This document shows, piece after piece, positions 56,951 to 64,000 of a DNA stretch of 64,000 nt. The notes beneath the pieces were generated by a model that searched no databases, was not told the DNA's origin, and saw only the letters and a list, made by a program, of their open reading frames with translations. Position 1 is the first letter of the stretch; every line of letters begins with the position of its first letter. The translations under genes and the position numbers were made by a program. This stretch comes from Dermatemys mawii (lineage: Eukaryota; Chordata; Testudines; Dermatemydidae). The stretch spans positions 20,443,326-20,507,325 of the forward strand of contig ML677364.1 in NCBI GenBank assembly GCA_007922305.1. The letters are read 5' to 3'.

Positions 56951-56975
56951 GAAACTACTTTACATAGGAATTTAG
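56490..56975 (+). pseudogene. Truncated copy of the 557-aa transposon-type gene (161 codons open)
   Basis: The frame starts MPRTCVNSADNFCYVCGEVT as in the intact copy and keeps the CYVC, CNTC and CYFC pairs. It has C26 to R and G41 to D changes and lacks two residues near position 70. After ESFSLESDKE it departs from the intact copy and ends 15 or so residues later in unrelated sequence. The core and putative catalytic region are missing, so it is a pseudogene. Confidence 0.85.
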
Positions 56976-57033
56976 GGCAAAGTCAGAGGAAAATATTGTC
57001 CCTAAAGAAAATTGTATAGAAAGTCTCTGATAT

Positions 57034-57300
57034 TAAAGCTCACAGATCCCCTACGCTCCTGGCTGTGGTTACAGCAACCAGGAAAGCCACTTTCATAGAC
57101 AGGTGTAACAGAGAACAAATCACAAGGGGCTCAAAGGGGGAATCCAGCCACTTTGTTAGCGCTAAATTTAAGCTCCACTGTGGAACCGGATTATGATTCT
57201 GGTGGTAAAATCTAAGTAAAACATTTAGAAATCTGGTGGACATGGGGTTTGAAAAAAAATATGGCTTATCCATGGGAGGGTGGAAAGCTGAGACAAGCAC
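57034..57300 (-). pseudogene. DIRS-type tyrosine recombinase fragment outside the main element
   Basis: The 86-codon frame reads AFHPPMDKPYFFSNPMSTRF, then PQWSLNLALTKWLDSPFEPL and KVAFLVAVTTARSVGDL. This matches the N-terminal part of the DIRS tyrosine recombinase (compare LNLVLCCLTISNISVNEIVF and LVAITSAQRVGELGAL at 58256-58465). It ends just left of the terminal repeat of the DIRS element at 57352, so it belongs to a separate, neighbouring copy. Confidence 0.65.
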
Positions 57301-57679
57301 CAGATGAACTCTGATGGAAGAAAAAGCTACTCACCCTATGTAGTAACTGAGGTTCTTTGAGATGGCGTCCCCGAGATGCTCCACTTTAAATGCTGATGTG
57401 TCCCTGCACCTTTGATTGGAGAATTTCAGGAGCAGTGCTCGTCTGTGTTGTGCATGCCTTGCCCCATCTCGCGCAGTTGTCAGCACCTATCTAGCACCAT
57501 GTGACCAGACCTCCCCCCCCCCAACAAGTTCCTTCACCACCCACAAATCCATAGATAGAACTCTGAAGTAGAGGGGAGGAGAGTGGGTAGTGGAGCACCT
57601 ACAGGGATACTATCTCGAAGAACCTCAGTTACTACACAGGATGAATAGCCTTCTCTTCTGTTCCTGTGGGTGCTCCACT

Positions 57680-58465
57680 TCAGGTGACTGAGGAGCAGTG
57701 CCCCTTGCTGGATGGAAGGGGCTTTGGAGTTGCGTGGGTAATTGATGATAGTACATTAAGACCTACCGGTGCGTCCCATTTTGAGCTCTGATCTATCGTA
57801 TAGTATTTTGTAAATGTGTGTGTGGACACCCAAGTGGCCACTTTATAAATGTCCACGCTCGGTACATTGTTGAGAAAAGCTACTGAGGTTGATGATAACC
57901 TGGTAGAGTGGGTTTGGCTCCCCATTGGGGGTTGTATGTCAGGCTGTTGGTAGCAAAGGTGAATGCATCCAGAAATCCATTGGGACAGTCTCTGCTTGGA
58001 AATGGGAGAGCCTTTAGATCATTCCAAAGTTGAAATAAAACGTCTCAGTGACTTTCTGAAGATCTTGGTTCTCTCAAGCCAGAATGCTAGTGTGCGTCTG
58101 ACATCCAGGGTGCATAATATAGAAGCAAATGGGACTCAGTGAGGTTTGGGGAAGAACAAAGGAAGATGGTTTGGCTAGTTCAAGTGGAAAGAGGATACTT
58201 TAGGTAAAAATTTAAGGTGAGGTCTTATGGTGACCTTATCTTTGAAAATGATGTTCTATGGTGGGTGCGCCGTGAGGGCTCCTAACTCTCCCACTCGCTG
58301 GGCGGATGTAATTGCAACTAAGAAGACAATTTCATTGACAGATATGTTGCTAATGGTAAGGCAGCATAATACCAAGTTCAAGTCCCAAGGTGGGGTAAGT
58401 ATTTCAGGGTAGACATTTCTGATGCCCCTAAGAAAATACTTGGCAGTAGAATGGGCAAATATCAA
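57680..58465 (-). pseudogene. DIRS tyrosine recombinase fossil
   Basis: The N-terminal part at 58256-58465 reads PPWDLNLVLCCLTISNISVN and FLVAITSAQRVGELGAL. The C-terminal part at 57680-57925 reads SQTHSTRLSSTSVAFLNN and VDIYKVATWVSTHTFTKYYT, which carries the HSTR (H-x-x-R) region and the closing catalytic tyrosine neighbourhood. The central part is broken by frame changes. It integrates circular DNA in DIRS elements; this copy cannot be functional. Confidence 0.78.
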
Positions 58466-58529
58466 TATCCCATTTACTTTGGGGTGAAAAGCAGTAATAG
58501 TGGCAAAGTGTACTCTAAGCGAGCTAAGC

Positions 58530-58760
58530 AGGGTGACCAGATGTCCTGATATTTAACCCTTTGTCTGGCGTCCCGATCAATGTACAGGACGCCAGAGGGG
58601 TAAGTAGATGAGTGGGGACAGGGGGAAAGAGGCGAGCGGTGGGGTGAGGAAGAGCCAGCATCAGGCGAGCCAGCAGGCGGAGCATGAAGACACGAGCAGC
58701 GAGCCCACGGGGGGCGTGAGGCAGCGAGCCCGCGAAGGGTGAGAAGGCCGATATCTGTGG
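58530..58760. mobile_element. GC-rich MITE insertion inside the DIRS element
   Basis: The segment starts CAGGGTGACCAGATGTCCTG, the hAT-like terminus of the 123-base MITE family, then turns GC-rich (GAGCCAGCAGGCGGAG, CAGCGAGCCCGCGAAGG). It separates the RT and recombinase regions. It may be a composite or a longer family member. The right terminus is not clear. Confidence 0.5.
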
Positions 58761-58769
58761 GCTGTTCAG

Positions 58770-59223
58770 TACAGTGGAGATCAGATTGGCTATGAAGAGA
58801 AATCTGATTGGTGATAGTGACACTTTGGCCTCTAGAGCATTGAGATGCGGCCCGATGAAGTTCAGATTCTGCACAAGTGTCAGCGTTGATTTCTGTACAC
58901 TGAGCTGTAGTCCCAGCTGTGAGAGTAGAGTGATTGTTGTGTGCGTAGTGTCTATGGCATCTGCTTGGGTGGTGCTTTTAATAGGCAATCGTTCAGAAAG
59001 GGAAAAATTGTCACTCCCTGTTTCTGGAGGTGTGCGGCCACTACTGTGAGCACTTTGGAAAACACCCAAATGCTGACGAAAGGCAAAACGTCAGACCCTT
59101 ATACTGATCATGTTCTGACCCTCGAGTAAATCTGAGGAACCTCCTGTGTGGGGGATTCATGGTTACATGAAAATAGGCAGCTTGGAGGTCAAGGGTTTTC
59201 AGAGGCCTAAAGAAGGCCTCCAT
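58770..59223 (-). pseudogene. DIRS reverse transcriptase / RNase H fossil
   Basis: The frame 59041-59223 reads TLDLQAAYFHVTMNPPHRRF and LRFTRGSEHDQYKGLTFCLS, the RT DLxDAYFH and LPFGL region. The following frame (from 59069) continues with IKSTTQADAIDTTHTTITLL, LGLQLSVQKSTLTLVQNLNF and IGPHLNALEAKVSLSP, the region between the palm and RNase H. The catalytic YLDD equivalent reads FLND in a different frame (near 58988-59008), so the enzyme is dead by both substitution and frame shift. Confidence 0.82.
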
Positions 59224-59560
59224 CCACTGTTCTTCTGGATTAAGAAGTACTGGGAGTAAAAACTCTTCCCTCTGTGTTATGATGGTACCTGTTCCATGGC
59301 ACCCAGATGTTGGAGGTGGTTTACTTATTTCTGTAGAAGGTGTTCATGAGAGGGGTCCCTGAAGAGGGAGGATGGATGGGTGGAATGGAGATGAATGGTA
59401 TCATATAGCCTGAATGGATTCTTTCTAAAACCCATGTGTCCATGGTGATGGATTACTACACTGCATTGAAAGGGGTCAAGCAGTATCCAAACTGGGGGAT
59501 GGTTAGTGATAGTGTCAGCACTGAAGAATGTGGGAGGTCTTTTGGGCCCTCAACAAACCC

Positions 59561-61666
59561 TCAAAATTGTTGTTTTGTAGAGGGCTGGCGGGATGTTGAT
59601 TGAGTTGGAGGTTGGTGACTCTTTGGAGGCCTCTGTCTTTGGAGGCCTTTGAAGTAGTGGGAGGCGTACAGGACAGACTTTGCACACTGAGTGGGATAGT
59701 ATTTACCCTGTTTTATTTTTTGTGCAGGTGTGTATATAACCAGGAAGCAAAGCGTCACCCTGAATAACTTGAGGGTATGAAAGGACTCATCTTTTGCCAT
59801 GAAAAACTTCTGGCCATCCAACAGAAGGTCCTCCTCAGTGGATTGTACCTCCCTTGGGAAGCCAGACAGGTGGAGCCACAAAGCCAGCGCATAACTATGG
59901 CAGTAGCCATGGAGTGTGCCACTGTATCAGTCACATCTAGAGATGCCTGTAAGGTGGTTCTGGATATGACTTAGCCTTTCAAAATGATGGACTTAAATTG
60001 TTCTCTCTTGTCCTCCAATATGATGTCAGTAAATTCAGCGAATTTGGAATAATTTGTGTATTCATATTTCACCATTAGGGCAATGTAACTGGCAGTCTGG
60101 AACTGAAGAGTGGCGGATGAATAGGCCTTGCGGTCAAAGAGATCAAGACATTTCCACTCTGTCATATTGGGTGGGTATGGCTCATTGTCTGCCTCATTGG
60201 TTGCCAGCATCGATCACTGTCAAGTTCAGTGTGGAGTGAGAAAATAAGCTAGTCCTTTAGAGGGAACATAGTTCTTCTTATCCACTCTCTTGCAGGTAGG
60301 TGGCATTGTAGCCATGTGTTTTTGGCTGGCTTCATGAATGAGTCATTTATCGGAAGTGCAATTTTTGATGAGGAGGATGGATGGAGAATGTTCGTTAATT
60401 TGTGCTTGGACTCTTGGGCCTCCTGTAGGGGGATCTCCAGGAGATCAGGCATTATGGCTTCCTCCAGGAATGAGAAAGAAATGTTGGTTGTTGGTATTGT
60501 GTCTTGTTCCCAGGCCTCCTCTTGTTATTCAGAGCTTTTCTGAGGGGGCTCTGAAGGTGCAGTAACTGTGTAGTGGGGAGATCTAATCCTCTCCCTTTAT
60601 AAGCTCAGGAGCCTGGGGTACTATTGCCTGAATGTCCCTCACCCCAGGGGTCCCAGAAGGGCTACTGAGGCGGGAATGGTATAGGCGGTGACATCCAGGC
60701 GGGACCATTCCTAGTCTGGGTGTCAGTCCTGTGATGAGCTTTAGGCTTAACAGGTGGACCCAGCACTGCAGTAGGTTGACTGGGAGAGGAGTGGTGAGAT
60801 GAGAAGGCACCCTCCTCTTCACTATCTTCTTCCTCAAAAGAGGCTGGAGGGGGCAGAGGTGAAGTGGTCTGACATGGTGCTGTGCATGCTGCAGAAATAT
60901 TGGTGCTGAAGAGGGGTGATTCCAGCATCAATGAGACATGGAGGTCCGTGTGATGTAGGAAAAGGTGTGGTGCCGATAGATTCGGTACCAAGGTGGTCGG
61001 TGCCAACAGTGCTGTTGTAGTTGCGATTGTTGGTGCTGGCATTGGAGCACTCTGTGCTATTGGGACAGGAGGTGGGGGCGATAACCTGCATGGATCATTT
61101 CAGTGCCACCTCTTTAGAAATCTTTGTTGGTGGTGTAGTGGAGAAAGCAGGTTTCTGTTTGCTCCTCAACTCCGATCCTACCCACTTAGGGACACTGGTT
61201 TTCGTGGTATGCGTGGTTCCGGAAGATCCCGGTGCCTCATAAGTAATGAATGCCACCCCATTAGCTGTGGTGTAGATGGTACTGAGGGTGAGGAGCAGGC
61301 TGGAGACTGTTCTTTTTGTCAGCTCCATGAAAGAAGAAGTCAAAGCCCTTTTCTTCACTACCTTTTTGGAGGAGTGAGCCTTCTGCTGAGAGGCAGGTGA
61401 AGTCATCAGGGAACATTGGCCAGGGGAATGCAGCGGGTATGTGCAGACCTGGATCAGATGCTGGGTGCACAGACTTCTCCATTAATCGAAGTTTGAGACA
61501 TAGGTCTCTGTCCTTCAGATTGGTGCAGTGAGAACATTTTTGAGGAATGCATTTCCCCTAGACACCAGACACCAAGTGCCTGTCCAAGACTGGGATCACC
61601 CCTCGGCAGGAAAAGCAACACTTGAAGGCCGGTGAACTGGGCATGGCTCAAGTTATAGCGGTTCAA
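59561..61666 (-). pseudogene. DIRS Gag fossil
   Basis: Broken frames on the minus strand follow the order of DIRS Gag: 61095-61406 (lysine-rich, QKAHSSKKVVKKRAL), 60662-61042 (proline- and threonine-rich, EEEDSEEEGAFSSHHSSPSQ), 60249-60452 (PDLLEIPLQEAQESKHKL), 59971-60210 (FDRKAYSSATLQFQTASYIA) and 59561-59881 (HLSGFPREVQSTEEDLLLDG). Stops and frame changes separate them. Together they precede the RT in the expected way. Confidence 0.75.
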
Positions 61667-62176
61667 CCCTAACGAAAACTAAACTAAGCTAAGAGGTATT
61701 CAAAGTTGGAGTAAAAGGGGAAAGGAAGAAAATATTTTTTAAAAAAAGAAAATAAATGGGGGGAAAAGGATAAGTAAACGTAACTAGGGTACTAAAGACC
61801 ACTCTAAACTATTTTAACACTAAGCATAGCTATCAGTCTTAACACTGATGGGAGCTATGTCACAGGCAGAGGACAGTTGAGAAGGAACTGAGAGGGGATT
61901 GGTCACATGGCACTAGATAGGCGCTAACAACAGCGCAAGATGGGGAGAACACATGCACGACCCAGATAAGCACTGCTGCTGAAATTCTCTGATCAGTGCA
62001 GGGACGCACCAACACCTGAAGTGGAACACCCATGAGGACACCCCTCGAAGAAGAACTAAGAGCTGATCGTTGCTGTTTCAGAAACATAAAATAGCTGAGA
62101 TATGGCAAATTGGAGTTTGACCTGGGAGGATGCCTCTTTGTATGGATAGAGAATCTCTTCCATTTAATAAGGTAAG

Positions 62177-62310
62177 TCAGTGGTTCTCAATCCACAGTCC
62201 AATTGGCACACAGCGGAGGCCCATGTGACATACCCAGCGCCATACAGTTACTGTATATATTGTGTAGATGCAGCCCATGTAATACATAGGCAGTTGCATG
62301 TACAGCCCGC
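62177..62310. mobile_element. hAT relic, one end
   Basis: It starts CAGTGGTTCTCAATCCACAG, a Charlie-type terminus, just right of the DIRS element. The other end was not found. Length uncertain. Confidence 0.45.
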
Positions 62311-62901
62311 CTGGTAAAGAATCCACGCTGTGAGACAGAGGACCTGACAATTGGGATGAAGGAGGCAGCCATGGTCCTGGGAGATCACATCCATATCTCT
62401 TTGGACCAACAGTAGAGGTCTGACCAATAGGGCTAATAGAGTCAAAAATCAAAGTTGATGAGGCCATGCTGGGGCTATTAGAATAAGGTAAATGGAATCA
62501 TGTTTCACTTTGAATAAGACTATAGGCAGGAACAGGACTGGAGAGAAGGCATACAACAGGCTGATGGCCAGGGAAAGAGGAAAGCATCCATCAGTGAACC
62601 CATGCAAGAACAAAAATAGGACACTTCTGTTTTTTCTTGTGGCAAAACAGGTCCATCTAGGAAGTTCCCCACTGCTGGAAAATGGACCTAGACACATCCA
62701 GTCAGAGACATCACTCCTGGTAAACTGCGAATGACTGAACTCCCTCACAAATATCCATACGTTCTATCCACCAGTCCAGGGAGGACAAAACTTGAGCTGA
62801 TACTTGAACCATCTTGTCCACGTGATGGGCCAGTGAGTTCACCAAGGCTATCCAATGCTGTAGATCTCAGAGGTGTAGAAGGGCATGCTGCACCACATAC
62901 A

Positions 62902-63600
62902 TCAGTGGTTCCCAAACTGTGAGGGGCATCCACCCCTGGGGAAGGCTGGGGCCAGTCTCCACGGGGGTGGGGAGGTAGTGCCACACTTCCAGCCTTGCTC
63001 TGCCCCCAGCCTCACTCCTCCCCAGACCCATTCAGCCCCCAGTCCTGCTCTGCCACCAGACCAGCTCCAACCCAAGCCACAACTCCACTCCGCCTCCCTC
63101 TCCACCCTGACTCTCCTCTCATTCCTTCTCAGCCCCCAGACCAGTTCCAACCCCAGCAGCAGCAGCTCTACTCCACCCCCTGCTCTGCCCTCATTCCCTC
63201 CCCATCGCCAGACCAGCTCCAACTCAAGCCATGGCTCCATTCTGCCACCTCCCTCCCCCGGCTCTCCTCATTCCCTCTTTGTCCTCAGACCAGTTCCATC
63301 CCCCAACTCCACCCTCATTCCTTCCTCACCCCCTGGACCAGCTCTGACCCCTGCTTCAGCTTCACTCCACCCTCTGCTGGGCTCTCCCCTCATTCCCTCT
63401 CTGCCCCCAGCTGCAGCTCTACTCCGCTCTCTGCTTCACCCCCAGGCCAGCCCTGCCCTCACTCCCTCTCTGCCACTAGGCCAGCTCTGCCACCAGCTGC
63501 AGCTCCACTCTGCCCTGCCCCAGAGCAGCTCCACTTCTAGCCCCAGCTCCTTCCACATCCCCAATTCTGCCCTAGCTCTGCCTTCTGGGATATTGTTTTC
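62902..63600. mobile_element. hAT-type relic with long CT-rich low-complexity body
   Basis: It starts ATCAGTGGTTCCCAAACTGTG. The body is dominated by CCAGCTCCA, CTCATTCCCTCT and CCCAGACCAG units (about 63000-63560), which explain the 243-codon proline- and serine-rich frame. A right terminus is not visible. Confidence 0.5.
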
Positions 63601-64000
63601 TTTTGGGGAAAGATAGGGAGCATTTGAAAATCAGTCCTAACAAGAAATTAGCTCCAGCCTTTACTGTGGAGTCCCTATGCCACATCAAAAGACGAGTCAA
63701 GAATGCAGTTCTGCAGAGTAAGGAGTAGTTATGTTTTTTACGTAGTCACCTTTCTCACCATACATTTTAAAAAGAAAGTATTACAGTGCATAAGAAATAG
63801 CCACAATCTTGTGTAAGCGAGGTTCCCATTAGAATAGCCACATTTAAAATGTTACAGTAGTATAAGTAGATTAGCTCATCCATATTCAGACAATTCCCCC
63901 ATCTGAAAGAGGCTTCATTAACAATTATGCACATGCCCAATTAAGACAGCCTTTTTCACTACAGAAAAAAACATAAAAAGGTGCAAGTTTATTTGCTGCT
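63601..64000. other. Unassigned sequence
   Basis: Moderately AT-rich sequence, with no gene or repeat recognised up to the window end. Confidence 0.5.

Larger units (their letters stand above)
57352..62056 (-). mobile_element. DIRS-type tyrosine-recombinase retrotransposon with inverted terminal repeats
   Basis: The inverted repeats are 57352-57506 and 61901-62056, with clear complementarity (GGTCACATGG(T/C)(G/A)CTAGATAGG, GAGCACTGCT-like, and GAAGAAGAAC against GTTCTTTGAGA). Between them, on the minus strand, lie Gag pieces (61.4 to 59.56 kb), reverse transcriptase (59223-58770), an insertion (58530-58760) and the tyrosine recombinase (58465-57680). A further terminal-repeat-like segment (57590-57690) fits the internal complementary region used in DIRS replication. 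Frame shifts and changed catalytic residues make it inactive. Confidence 0.88.

Noticed and set aside
62885..63616. 243-codon proline/serine-rich frame
   Set aside because: It is translated CT-rich low-complexity sequence inside a hAT-type relic; a neighbouring frame is equally open.
1..64000. CRISPR arrays, bacterial operons, tRNA or rRNA genes
   Set aside because: None of the expected regular spacers, gene packing or RNA structures is present. tRNA-like heads occur only in SINE relics.

Overview
This is a vertebrate nuclear sequence, most likely from a turtle. The evidence is split, intron-bearing coding sequence, a CpG island, and a repeat mix typical of turtle genomes: CR1 LINEs, Penelope-like 3' ends, DIRS and Ty3/gypsy retrotransposons, Harbinger and hAT DNA transposons, an amniote MIR-type SINE, and many short inverted-repeat MITEs. 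No bacterial operon, CRISPR array, rRNA or functional tRNA gene was seen. Nearly all open frames are chance frames or transposon fossils.

The one host gene runs on the minus strand. Five coding exons were located by reading splice sites and protein: 10869-10945, 9523-9691, 4508-4643, 3603-3767 and 2835-2903. Their phases join without a break (1, 0, 0, 0 leftover bases after exon-2/3 correction) into about 202 residues. The protein is the N-terminal part of a CRACD-family (KIAA1211/KIAA1211L/KIAA1210) capping-protein inhibitor, an actin regulator. The rest of the gene lies left of base 1. A CpG island at about 53.6-54.35 kb holds a strong minus-strand splice donor (exon edge 53913) and is the likely promoter and non-coding first exon, so about 43 kb of this window would be 5' intron.

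Transposon layout, left to right: MIR SINE (2.1 kb); hAT relics (4.0, 5.57, 7.5, 11.5, 12.5, 14.6, 15.9, 37.9, 62.2, 62.9 kb); a palindromic Penelope insertion around a 400-N assembly gap (6.15-7.03 kb); a degenerate Ty3/gypsy element on plus (17.3-21.7 kb); a Harbinger-type element with a Myb-like fossil on plus and a transposase fossil on minus (about 24.3-27.9 kb); a nested unit at 34.1-37.0 kb in which an element encoding an intact 557-aa protein sits inside a Harbinger-like MITE; a solo LTR (40.2-41.0 kb); a second gypsy element on minus (41.5-45.6 kb) that carries two younger DNA-transposon insertions; a local tandem duplication (51.4-52.05 kb); a CR1 3' end (54.85-55.8 kb); a truncated second copy of the 557-aa element (56.0-56.95 kb); and a DIRS element with inverted terminal repeats on minus (57.35-62.06 kb).

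The most notable items are the intact 557-aa open frame, which has paired-cysteine clusters and a transposase-like layout and which I cannot place in a named superfamily, and the repeated finding of head-to-head (fold-back) Penelope insertions with hammerhead-ribozyme-like cores and clear target-site duplications. Boundaries of decayed repeats are approximate unless terminal repeats and target duplications are quoted.
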